Assembly (NCBI GenBank): GCA_016931365.1
Contig: JAFGEY010000065.1
Span: forward strand, 1 to 5,217
Reading direction: 5' to 3'
Length of the DNA stretch: 5,217 nucleotides
Origin: Anaerolineae bacterium
GTDB taxonomy: Bacteria > Chloroflexota > Anaerolineae > JAFGEY01
Shown piece by piece: positions 1 through 5,217 of this stretch; the first letter of the stretch is position 1; the number at the start of each line of letters is the position of its first letter. Below the pieces are notes generated by a model. It was given only the letters and a program-made list of their open reading frames with translations, ran no database searches and was not told where the DNA came from. The position numbers and the translations under genes were made by a program.

Positions 1-1
1 A

Positions 2-76
2 GCACTGGAGCGAGCGCTGAACGGCAATCCTTTCTATCCGTCTTTTCTTCAGCCACTTGCTGTGCCGTCAGGCTGA
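2..76 (+). CDS. C-terminal tail of an unrecognised protein (partial)
   Basis: This frame is open from the window edge for 24 codons and stops at TGA (74-76). The tail reads ALERALNGNPFYPSFLQ and then PLAVPSG. Its codons are GC-rich at third positions near the start (CTG, GAG, GCG, CTG, AAC, GGC), as in the other genes here, and the other two forward frames look less protein-like. It would converge on the hcp operon, with the hairpin at 146-179 lying between the two gene ends. The fragment is too short to assign a family. It could be chance, since 24 open codons are weak evidence. Confidence 0.4.
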   Translation, partial: ALERALNGNPFYPSFLQPLAVPSG

Positions 77-139
77 GCAGTTACAAAGTGTCAACCTATT
101 TGTGAACCATCCCACTTGTCCAAAACTCGACGCGAGCGC

Positions 140-179
140 AAAAGAGCAGGTGGGGCGCGGTCAACTGCGCCCCACCTGC
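140..179 (-). terminator. Rho-independent terminator of the ferredoxin-hcp operon
   Basis: A perfect 13-bp inverted repeat (146-158 with 167-179) is extended inward by a G-T and a G-C pair, leaving a TCAA tetraloop. Read on the minus strand, the stem is followed by TC and then four Ts (complement of 140-143). It lies about 75 bases past the hcp stop codon. The T-tract is short, so termination may be incomplete. On the plus strand the stem has no T-tract after it, so it suits the minus-strand operon better than the gene ending at 76. Confidence 0.7.
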
Positions 180-253
180 GGAATCCCGACCATCCCGGAA
201 GTTGGCCTCCCTACAGAATGCCAGAGTTTATGGGATGGTGATCATTGGGTCGG

Positions 254-1906
254 CTATTGTCCAGCGACAATCGCCGCCAAATCTTTTTCGACCGTGCCGA
301 TCGGCTTGATGTCAAAATGCTCGACCAGCACCTTGAGCACGCCCGGTGAGATGAACGCCGGCAAGGTCGGGCCGAGGCGGATGTGCTTGACGCCGAGTGA
401 GAGCAGCGCCAGTAGCACCAGCACCGCTTTTTGCTCGTACCAGGCGATGTCATAGGATATGGGCAGATCGTTGATGTCGTCCAGCCCGAACGCTTCCTTG
501 AGCTGCAAGGCGATGTAGGCCAGCGAGTACGAGTCATTGCACTGCCCGGCGTCAAGCACGCGCGGAATGCCGCCGATGTCGCCCAGATCGAGCTTGTTGT
601 AGCGATATTTGGCGCAGCCGGCGGTCAAAATGACGTGGTCGGCAGGGAGCTGAGCGGCCAGTTCGGTATAGTATTCACGCTCTTTGTGCCGCCCGTCGCA
701 GCCGGCCATGACCACAAAGCGCTTGATCGCGCCGCTTTTGACTGCTTTGATCACCTTGTCGGCGACGCTCATCACCGTGTGGCGGGCAAAGCCGTTGGGG
801 ATGGTGCCTTCTTCAAGCGGCGTCGGGCCGTCGCATTCGAGCGCCCGAGCGATGATCGCGCTGAAATCCTTTTGCCCGCCGTTTTGGCGGGGTGGGATGT
901 GCGGCACGCCGGGCCAGCCGACCTGGCCGGTGGTCCACAGACGGTCCAAGTAGCTTTCTTTGGGCGGCACCAGGCAGTTGGTGGTCAGCAGGATCGGGCC
1001 GTTGAACGTCGCAAATTCTTTGTCCTGTCGCCACCACGAGCCGCCATAGTTGCCGACCAGGTGAGGGTATTTCTTGAGCGCGGGATAGGCGTTGGCGGGC
1101 AGCATTTCGCCGTGGGTGTACACGTTGACGCCCTTGCCCTCGGTCTGCTGGAGCAGCTCGTCGAGGTCGCGCAGGTCGTGCCCGCTGACCAGGATCGCCG
1201 GGCCGGGGCGCACGCCGATGCAAGTCTGCGTGGGTTCGGGGTGTCCGTAGGTGCCGGTATTGGCCGCGTCGAGCAGCGCCATTGCCTGCACGCCCATTTC
1301 GCCGCACTTGAGCACCCAGCCGACCATGTCTTGCGCGGCCAGCGTGTTGTCGAGTGTGGCGACCAGCGCCTCTTGCAAAAAGATCAAGATGCTGTCGTCG
1401 GCGTAATCGAGTACGTAGGCGTGCTCGATGTAGGCTGACAACCCTTCGAGGCCAAAAAGCAGCAGGTGACGCAGCGAGCGCACATCTTCGCCCGCGCTTT
1501 CGTCGGCGAGCAAACCAACCTCGATCCCTTTGGCGAGCAGCTCAGTTTGATCGCCGACCTGCGGACGCCAGGTGGCGGCTTCTGGCGCGTCGGCGATGGG
1601 CGGGAGCTGGGCCTTGAGTGCGTCGCGGCGGCGGATCGCCTCGTGGGCCAGTTCGACAAAGTAATCCGGGTCAAAGTTGGCGTTGGTGATGGTGGCGAAC
1701 AGCACTTTGGCGACAAAAAGGTTTGTCGCCAAGTCTTCGATCCCCTGCTTGCGCCCCGCGATGCCGTAAAAGGCGATGCCCTTGAGCAGCCAGGTGGCCA
1801 GATCTTGCAGGGTGGCGACCTCGGCGGTCTTGCCGCACACGCCGCGCTTTCCGGCGCAGCCCCGGTTGCGGGCCGTCTCCTGGCACTGATAACAAAACAT
1901 CGTCAT
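254..1906 (-). CDS. hcp: Hybrid cluster protein (Hcp; NO/hydroxylamine reductase)
   Basis: This is a full-length 550-residue Hcp. The family carries an Fe-S cluster near the N-terminus plus a hybrid Fe-S-O cluster. It was described as a hydroxylamine reductase and later as a nitric oxide reductase in the cytoplasm. The N-terminal cysteines are C5, C8, C17 and C24 (spacing 2-8-6), close to the class I pattern that binds [4Fe-4S] and unlike the 2-11-6 enterobacterial class II. All expected hybrid-cluster ligands are present: H243 (SGH), E267 (THGE), C311 (TTNC), C403 (MAGC, the persulfide position), C431 (TAGC), C456 (AGQC), and E491 with K493 (YEQK). Start: ATG at 1906 has GGAG six bases upstream, inside GGAGAGGAG; an ATG two codons later fits that site less well. 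It is the last gene of the operon, 29 bases after the membrane-protein gene, and is followed by a terminator. The ferredoxins upstream are its likely electron donors (inference). Confidence 0.97.
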   Translation of the reverse strand: MTMFCYQCQETARNRGCAGKRGVCGKTAEVATLQDLATWLLKGIAFYGIAGRKQGIEDLATNLFVAKVLFATITNANFDPDYFVELAHEAIRRRDALKAQLPPIADAPEAATWRPQVGDQTELLAKGIEVGLLADESAGEDVRSLRHLLLFGLEGLSAYIEHAYVLDYADDSILIFLQEALVATLDNTLAAQDMVGWVLKCGEMGVQAMALLDAANTGTYGHPEPTQTCIGVRPGPAILVSGHDLRDLDELLQQTEGKGVNVYTHGEMLPANAYPALKKYPHLVGNYGGSWWRQDKEFATFNGPILLTTNCLVPPKESYLDRLWTTGQVGWPGVPHIPPRQNGGQKDFSAIIARALECDGPTPLEEGTIPNGFARHTVMSVADKVIKAVKSGAIKRFVVMAGCDGRHKEREYYTELAAQLPADHVILTAGCAKYRYNKLDLGDIGGIPRVLDAGQCNDSYSLAYIALQLKEAFGLDDINDLPISYDIAWYEQKAVLVLLALLSLGVKHIRLGPTLPAFISPGVLKVLVEHFDIKPIGTVEKDLAAIVAGQ

Positions 1907-1935
1907 TTTAATCTCCTCTCCTTAAAATGAAATAG

Positions 1936-2418
1936 CTATATCACCGGCGGTTGGGTGTTAGCCAGCGCCGCGCTGAACCCGCTGAGCAGCAGCACGCCTG
2001 TACCCAGCACCAGGTTGGACAGCAAAAGGGCCATTTTGACTTTGGCCTGCTGCGGGGTGGGCTTGCCTTTGAAGCCCAGGCTGCGCGCCAGGGCGACCGC
2101 GATCATCAACAGCACCAGTACGTGTTTGATGCCCAGAACGAGCGAATAGGTGTTGTCGAATTGAAACAGGCCCTGGAACTGCGGCGCGCGGCGCGACAAG
2201 AGCAGCCCGGTGACGAGCAGCCCGACGATGCTGATGTAAACCAGCACGCTGAGCCGTTTCTGGATCGCCTCGGTCAGCTTGTGTGTATCTGGACCCAGGC
2301 CCAGCACAGCCTTGATCGAGGGCAGCACGGCAAGAGCCAAGCCAAACATGCCGCCGATCCAGATGGCGGTGAACAAATCGTGCAGAAACGTAATCAACGC
2401 GAATACAACTTGTTGCAT
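1936..2418 (-). CDS. CopD-like four-helix integral membrane protein
   Basis: A 160-residue, strongly hydrophobic protein with four predicted membrane helices at about residues 5-32, 56-75, 92-112 and 128-151. The first helix carries H13 with W20-I-G-G, the His...Trp-x-Gly-Gly pattern seen in CopD-type and related small membrane domains. A second histidine, H99, opens helix 3 (KH), so a heme- or metal-binding pair is possible but unproven. The start chosen is ATG at 2418, with GGAGG six bases upstream. A TTG one codon earlier is too close to that site. It lies between the methyltransferase and hcp genes, so it is probably co-transcribed with them. A role in passing electrons, in heme or copper handling, or in NO sensing is speculation. 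The fold call is moderate and the substrate is unknown. Confidence 0.75.
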   Translation of the reverse strand: MQQVVFALITFLHDLFTAIWIGGMFGLALAVLPSIKAVLGLGPDTHKLTEAIQKRLSVLVYISIVGLLVTGLLLSRRAPQFQGLFQFDNTYSLVLGIKHVLVLLMIAVALARSLGFKGKPTPQQAKVKMALLLSNLVLGTGVLLLSGFSAALANTQPPVI

Positions 2419-2444
2419 CAAAAACCTCCCATTGATGATTTCAT
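2418..2444 (-). other. Possible 8-codon leader cistron before the membrane protein
   Basis: ATG at 2444 begins a tiny reading frame, MKSSMGGF, that stops at TGA overlapping the membrane-protein ATG by one base (TGATG). Its own GGAG lies nine bases upstream (2454-2457), directly after the methyltransferase stop codon. The second ribosome site, which serves the membrane gene, lies inside this frame. The arrangement would suit translational coupling. A frame this short can easily arise by chance. Confidence 0.2.
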
Positions 2445-2462
2445 ATTGTTTCTCTCCTTGTA

Positions 2463-3251
2463 TTATTTTTGGTATCGGCTCGGTCGAATTCGCTGCGCAG
2501 TGACGACTATATTGGGGCTGGCTTCGGGCGCGAAAGACGCGCCTTGCATATCACCAAACATGGTGGTGCTCTCAAATCCGGCGGACTGTAAAGCAACCAG
2601 TATCTCTTGTGCTTGCAGCGGCCACAACGCCGTCGATTCGACCTGCTGCTGCCAGGGGCCGCCGCTCTGCCGCCGGAGCGTGGCCACGTTAAAAGTGAAC
2701 GAGCCATCGGCATTGAAATCGTAAAAGCGCAGGAACAGCCATTCTGTATCACTCTCGCGGTACGATTGCGGCGGCATCCAGCGGTCGCGCTTGAGGAGCA
2801 CGCGGTCGAAATTGCGGTTCTGAAGGATCAGCAGCCCACCGGGGCGTAAGACGGCAGCAAAATCGCGCAAGGTGGGCGCCAAGTCATCCATCGACGCGAT
2901 GTGTGGCAGACTACTGCCCAGGCAGAGTACAGCATCAAATCTTTCCTCGATTGTGGGGGCCAATTCGCCAAATCCGGCGACGATGAATTCAACGTCGACC
3001 GACTCGATCTGTGCGTTCTGCCGCGCCCGGGCAATCATTCCCGCGCTGACATCGACCCCGACGACCTGATAGCCTCGTTGGGCCAGGGCGATCACATGCC
3101 GCCCGGTGCCGCAGGCGACGTCGAGAACGCATTTCGCGCGGACGGCTTCAAGTTGGCGTTCGATGAAGGGCAGTTCGCCGGCCAATCGCTTGTCCCAATT
3201 GACAAAGCGGTCGTAATCGGTGCTGAATTGATCGTAAAGAGGTGTAGACAT
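2463..3251 (-). CDS. Class I SAM-dependent methyltransferase
   Basis: A 262-residue protein with the Rossmann-type methyltransferase core. Motif I is LDVACGTGRH (residues 43-52), the acidic end of strand 2 is GVDVS (65-69), the motif IV region is FDAVLCLGSSLPHI (105-118), and the post-motif LRPGG is at 135-139. The C-terminal half (about 150-255) is beta-rich and resembles small-molecule methyltransferases of the glycine/sarcosine N-methyltransferase-like type. The substrate cannot be read from sequence. The start is ATG at 3251 (MSTPLYDQF), because the conserved N-terminal YDxF region follows at once; the open frame upstream is Arg-rich and overlaps the ferredoxin gene. A GGATAGG that overlaps the ferredoxin stop codon may be its ribosome site. 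It starts eight bases after the ferredoxin gene, so co-transcription is nearly certain. A methyltransferase is an unexpected partner for hcp. Confidence 0.88.
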   Translation of the reverse strand: MSTPLYDQFSTDYDRFVNWDKRLAGELPFIERQLEAVRAKCVLDVACGTGRHVIALAQRGYQVVGVDVSAGMIARARQNAQIESVDVEFIVAGFGELAPTIEERFDAVLCLGSSLPHIASMDDLAPTLRDFAAVLRPGGLLILQNRNFDRVLLKRDRWMPPQSYRESDTEWLFLRFYDFNADGSFTFNVATLRRQSGGPWQQQVESTALWPLQAQEILVALQSAGFESTTMFGDMQGASFAPEASPNIVVTAQRIRPSRYQK

Positions 3252-3259
3252 TGCAAAGC

Positions 3260-3634
3260 CTATCCGTGGATCAGTTGCGGCAGGCAGCGGGTGCAGACCC
3301 ACAGGCTTTCGCCCGCCTTGCGGCAGGGCAGCAGCACGCGCTGGTCTTCGCCGGCGCCGCAGACGTGGCAGGTTTGTTCGATATAGATTGGGCCACGTTT
3401 TGCCATCTCCTGGTGCGCGGCGTGCGGGTCGAAGGCGGTGGCCTCGCGCTGTTCGACGGTCAGTGCGCCGGTGGGACATACGCTGAGGCAAAACCCTGCG
3501 CCATCGCACAGTTCCTCGCGGATCACTTTGGCTTTGCCGTTGATGATCTGGATCGCGCCTTCCGCGCAGGGCGTGACGCACAGGCCGCAGCCGGTGCACA
3601 GTTCTTCATCGATGCGAACGATTTGTCTGAGCAT
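3260..3634 (-). CDS. Ferredoxin with one atypical cluster site and Cys-rich C-terminal domain
   Basis: A 124-residue protein. The first ferredoxin motif is intact: C13-x2-C16-x2-C19-x3-C23. The second reads CDGAGFCLSVCP, with C43, C49 and C53; the usual middle cysteine is A46. Cluster I (C13, C16, C19, C53) should be normal [4Fe-4S]. The other site has only C23, C43 and C49, so it may hold [3Fe-4S] or a cluster with a non-Cys ligand. I recall the CDGxGxC form as common in ferredoxins encoded beside hcp, so it is probably a family trait and not decay. Residues 84-124 form an extra domain with C89-x2-C92, C104 and C114-x2-C117, zinc-ribbon-like. The start ATG at 3634 follows GGAGG by four bases. 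Its likely role is electron delivery to Hcp (inference from the operon). Confidence 0.9.
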   Translation of the reverse strand: MLRQIVRIDEELCTGCGLCVTPCAEGAIQIINGKAKVIREELCDGAGFCLSVCPTGALTVEQREATAFDPHAAHQEMAKRGPIYIEQTCHVCGAGEDQRVLLPCRKAGESLWVCTRCLPQLIHG

Positions 3635-3646
3635 ACATCCTCCAGT

Positions 3647-3868
3647 TTAACGATGTTTTGGGTTTAATGGTGCGATTTCGTATATCAACTCGATGGCTCC
3701 GACCGGGCAGACGTCTTCACACTGTCCGCAGTAGGAACAATCTAGGGGGCGCACAATCGTGGGTGCTTGTGAAACCATTTCTACCGCCCGCGTGGGGCAG
3801 TATTGGACGCACAGGCCGCAACGCGTGCAGCGCTCGAGTTGGATGGTGGGTAGAGTCCAGTCGGTCAT
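3647..3868 (-). CDS. 2x[4Fe-4S] ferredoxin
   Basis: A 73-residue bacterial-type ferredoxin with two complete motifs: C14-x2-C17-x2-C20-x3-C24-P and C44-x2-C47-x2-C50-x3-C54-P. Such proteins carry low-potential electrons in the cytoplasm. The start is ATG at 3868 (MTDWTLPTIQ), with GGAG eight bases upstream (complement of 3877-3880). A longer in-frame reading back to 3982 would run through the promoter, the hairpin and the end of the regulator gene, and was not used. It is the first gene of the inferred operon, with a gap of 12 bases to the next ferredoxin. Both ferredoxins probably feed Hcp. Two different ferredoxins in a row could serve different potentials or partners, which cannot be judged from sequence. 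Confidence 0.93.
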   Translation of the reverse strand: MTDWTLPTIQLERCTRCGLCVQYCPTRAVEMVSQAPTIVRPLDCSYCGQCEDVCPVGAIELIYEIAPLNPKHR

Positions 3869-3893
3869 CTGTCTTGCTCCTCGTGATGGCTCA

Positions 3894-3936
3894 AGTATAA
3901 CGTATTTGAGAAGCCAAGTATGTGACAAAAGTTCCA
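3894..3936 (-). promoter_or_regulatory. Inferred activator-dependent promoter of the ferredoxin-hcp operon
   Basis: On the minus strand, TATACT (3894-3899) is a good -10 element and places transcription start near 3887, about 19 bases before the ferredoxin ATG. No good -35 hexamer lies 16-18 bases upstream; the 17-base position reads CATACT. A CRP-like box at 3921-3936 has one perfect half (TGTGA, 3921-3925), six bases of spacer, and a poor second half (TTCCA against TCACA, 3 of 5). Its centre falls at -41.5, the classical class II activator position. Weak -35 plus well-placed box fits a promoter that needs the neighbouring Crp/Fnr-family regulator. Confidence 0.5.
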
Positions 3937-3937
3937 T

Positions 3938-3965
3938 CGAATTCCCGACTCTGGTCGGGAATTCG
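3938..3965. repeat. 12-bp hairpin abutting the regulator stop codon
   Basis: A perfect inverted repeat (3938-3949 with 3954-3965) with a four-base loop, TCTG; the stem includes an EcoRI-like GAATTC on each arm. It begins immediately after the TAG of the regulator gene (minus strand). Downstream on that strand a four-T run appears about seven bases on, so it may act as a weak terminator limiting read-through into the ferredoxin gene. Its compact, symmetric form also resembles a dispersed intergenic palindrome. Confidence 0.65.
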
Positions 3966-4634
3966 CTAGGTCTCGCGTTCAAGCGCTTGAGGATCGAGGA
4001 GGACGACTTGCTGGCGGTTCATTTCGATCAGGCCTTCCCGGACAAAAGCGCGCATCGTTCGGCTGACCACTTCGCGCACGGTGCCGATCTGGGCGGCGAT
4101 GGCTTCGTGAGTCCAGTGAGGGGGCGTGTCGGAGCGGGCCTGGGTGATCAGAAATCGAGCCAACCGCCCGCGCACAGAGCGCAAGCTGAGATCGTGGGTG
4201 AGATTGGTGAGATGGACGAGTTTGGCCGAGAAATCGCGCAGTACGGCGAGGGCAATTTCGGGCGTCTGGCTGACGATGCGGCTGAAATCGGCTGGCGTGA
4301 TGCACAACAGCCGCACCGCACCGACGGCGGCGGCGCTGACCGGCGCCGTCTGATCGGGAGCAAAAGCGGCCGGCATATTGAATGCCTCGCCGGCGGACAA
4401 ATGGATCAGATTTTGTTCGCGCCCGTCGAGGTTGGTGCGAAAGGCGCGCACCGTTCCCTCGATGATGAAGAAAACCGGTGCGCCGACATCGCCTTCGAGC
4501 ATAATGATCTGTCCGTCGTCATAGTCGATCGGTTTCACGACGGCGGCAAGGTGTTGCAGCGCGCGCTGAAGCAGTGGAGCGCACAGCGTGACCGTTTTCA
4601 ATTGTTCGAGCAAGGAATCAGGAACTGCGTCCAT
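3966..4634 (-). CDS. Crp/Fnr-family transcriptional regulator, HcpR-like
   Basis: A 222-residue regulator (from MDAVPDSLLE). Residues about 18-115 form the cyclic-nucleotide-type sensor barrel, 117-150 the dimer helix, and 175-205 a winged helix-turn-helix. The recognition helix reads TVREVVSR, with R187, E188 and R192 matching E. coli CRP R180, E181 and R185, so a TGTGA half-site is predicted. The cAMP pocket signature is absent: LSAGEAFNMPAAF replaces the usual GE...ALL...R region. Only two cysteines (C18, C111) are present, so an FNR-type iron-sulfur sensor is unlikely; a heme or other ligand is possible. HcpR proteins are known to control hcp and ferredoxin genes, and this gene lies just upstream of such genes, which is the reason for the HcpR-like call. 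The start is uncertain: ATG at 4634 matches the family N-terminus but has no clear ribosome site, while ATG at 4712 would add 26 residues. Confidence 0.88.
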   Translation of the reverse strand: MDAVPDSLLEQLKTVTLCAPLLQRALQHLAAVVKPIDYDDGQIIMLEGDVGAPVFFIIEGTVRAFRTNLDGREQNLIHLSAGEAFNMPAAFAPDQTAPVSAAAVGAVRLLCITPADFSRIVSQTPEIALAVLRDFSAKLVHLTNLTHDLSLRSVRGRLARFLITQARSDTPPHWTHEAIAAQIGTVREVVSRTMRAFVREGLIEMNRQQVVLLDPQALERET

Positions 4635-4714
4635 GTCATTCGTCGCTTTGCGGATTGGCTGAAAAAGTAGGCGCGGTTTCAATACTGCGCACTCTTTTGT
4701 CCCATAGAACATCT

Positions 4715-4734
4715 CCGCGCTCTGGAAAGCGCGG
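4715..4734. repeat. GC-rich hairpin in the regulator leader
   Basis: A perfect 7-bp inverted repeat, CCGCGCT with AGCGCGG, and a six-base loop (CTGGAA). It falls in the inferred 5' leader of the regulator transcript, about 80 bases before the ATG at 4634 and directly before the alternative ATG at 4712. The compact form flanked by CTACAAAAT resembles palindromes I associate with intergenic regions of Chloroflexota genomes. That association is recall and was not tested. Confidence 0.55.
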
Positions 4735-4777
4735 CTACAAAATCAAAGATAGGGTTTTTCAGCGCGCTTTTAGGCAG

Positions 4778-4806
4778 ATCATACCATCATTGGCCGATAT
4801 TTTCAA
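4778..4806 (-). promoter_or_regulatory. Sigma70-type promoter of the regulator gene
   Basis: On the minus strand, TTGAAA (4801-4806) and TATGAT (4778-4783) are separated by 17 bases; each differs from consensus at one position. Transcription would start near 4771, giving a leader of about 137 bases to the ATG at 4634, or about 59 bases to the ATG at 4712. No clear CRP-like box is seen here, so autoregulation is not supported. Confidence 0.65.
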
Positions 4807-4815
4807 ATGGTTTTT

Positions 4816-4844
4816 TTGTCTCTCTGGCCGCGAGTAGGTATAAT
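4816..4844 (+). promoter_or_regulatory. Sigma70-type promoter of the MFS gene
   Basis: TTGTCT (4816-4821, 4 of 6 against consensus) and a perfect TATAAT (4839-4844) are spaced by 17 bases. The start would lie near 4851, leaving a leader of about 43-55 bases before the transporter gene. Its -35 box is nine bases from that of the divergent regulator promoter. The sequence TGGCCG occurs in both promoter spacers (4791-4796 and 4825-4830). Confidence 0.65.
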
Positions 4845-4893
4845 AAAGCTTTTCGCGAGCGGTTGTCATATCTTCAATTCAGTACAAAGGTGG

Positions 4894-5217
4894 ATGCAGC
4901 ATACGATGAACTATTTGTTTCGCCTGGAGGCCTCTTTCCTGCGATTCAGGACCCGGCTCGCGACGGGATTGTTCTGGCACGGCCAGGTCCCGGCGGCAGT
5001 GTCGCGCAACCTGCGCTGGTTTTGGCTGGATGGCTTTTTCAGCCAGGCCAGCGAGTCGATCGTCAACGCTTACCTGTCTTTGTTCGTGCTGGCCCTGGGG
5101 GCCAGCCGCGCGCAGATCGGGCTGCTCAGCGCCGTGTCCAGTTTCAGCGCGGCGTTAGTGATGTTGCCCGGCGCGGGGATCGTCGAACGGTGGGGTCATC
5201 GCAAAGAGATGTGTGTG
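4894..5217 (+). CDS. MFS transporter, N-terminal part (cut by window edge)
   Basis: The frame is open to the end of the window, giving 108 codons from ATG at 4894 or 104 from ATG at 4906. After a basic, amphipathic N-terminus (about residues 5-40), helix 1 reads WFWLDGFFSQASESIVNAYL, with LSLFVLALGASRAQIGLLSA following as the loop and helix 2. GAGIVERWGHRKEM is the loop after helix 2 and matches MFS motif A (G...(D/E)RxGRR/K), so the superfamily is well supported. The substrate is unknown, and the C-terminal half lies outside. The start is unclear: AGG sits three bases before 4894, while AGGTGG sits 12 bases before 4906, and neither spacing is ideal. It diverges from the regulator gene, so it could belong to the same regulon, but no shared operator is evident. 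Confidence 0.85.
   Translation, partial: MQHTMNYLFRLEASFLRFRTRLATGLFWHGQVPAAVSRNLRWFWLDGFFSQASESIVNAYLSLFVLALGASRAQIGLLSAVSSFSAALVMLPGAGIVERWGHRKEMCV

Noticed and set aside
66..94. TTGACA on the minus strand at 89-94 as a promoter
   Set aside because: The hexamer is perfect, but the position 17 bases downstream reads CTGACG, so no -10 element supports it.
431..1438. A 335-codon open frame on the plus strand, antisense to hcp
   Set aside because: It lies wholly inside the unmistakable hcp gene, has no ribosome site worth noting, and its product shows no domain; long antisense frames are expected opposite GC-rich genes.
3252..3599. N-terminal extension of the methyltransferase frame by 116 residues
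   Set aside because: The extension is Arg-rich, overlaps the ferredoxin gene in another frame, and lies before a typical methyltransferase N-terminus at 3251.
3869..3982. N-terminal extension of the first ferredoxin by 38 residues
   Set aside because: It would run through the hairpin and promoter and overlap the regulator gene; the ATG at 3868 has an excellent ribosome site and fits normal ferredoxin length.
3759..4670. A 303-codon open frame on the plus strand, antisense to the regulator
   Set aside because: It crosses a real ferredoxin start, the promoter region and the whole regulator gene; no recognisable domain.
4735..4760. FNR-type half-site (TTGAT on the minus strand, 4742-4746)
   Set aside because: The partner half is missing and it lies downstream of the inferred start site; the regulator has no FNR-type cysteine set.
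1..5217. CRISPR array, tRNA, rRNA, insertion sequence or phage genes
   Set aside because: No regularly spaced repeats, no tRNA-like cloverleaf that I could see, no transposase or phage-type proteins; the inverted repeats present are single short hairpins.

Overview
The window looks like part of a moderately GC-rich bacterial chromosome. A class I-type hybrid cluster protein and two small ferredoxins suggest an anaerobe or facultative anaerobe. The protein style, and short GC-rich hairpins scattered between genes, remind me of Chloroflexota (Anaerolineae-like). That placement is an impression from sequence, not a proven assignment.

Layout, left to right. Positions 2-76 (+) look like the last 24 codons of a gene that enters from outside the window. 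A strong hairpin with a short T-tract (140-179, read on -) lies between this gene and the convergent block that follows. From 4634 down to 254, everything runs on the minus strand. In transcription order the genes are: a Crp/Fnr-family regulator (3966-4634), a 2x[4Fe-4S] ferredoxin (3647-3868), a second ferredoxin with a Cys-rich C-terminal domain (3260-3634), a class I SAM-dependent methyltransferase (2463-3251), a four-helix CopD-like membrane protein (1936-2418), and the hybrid cluster protein Hcp (254-1906). The five genes after the regulator are 8 to 44 bases apart and probably form one operon. A 97-base gap separates the regulator from them. It holds a 12-bp hairpin, a -10 element and a CRP-like half-site. 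On the right, back-to-back sigma70-type promoters (4778-4806 on -, 4816-4844 on +) drive the regulator and, divergently, an MFS transporter that is cut by the window edge.

How the parts work together: Hcp reduces nitric oxide and/or hydroxylamine and needs low-potential electrons, which the two ferredoxins could supply. HcpR-type Crp/Fnr regulators are known to control hcp and adjacent ferredoxin genes. This regulator keeps the CRP recognition-helix residues (Arg, Glu, Arg), and a perfect TGTGA half-site lies centred at -41.5 from the promoter inferred for the ferredoxin-Hcp operon. I therefore read the locus as a regulator-controlled nitrosative-stress module. Its unexpected members are the methyltransferase and the CopD-like membrane protein, whose roles here are unknown. 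The regulatory link is inferred from sequence only.
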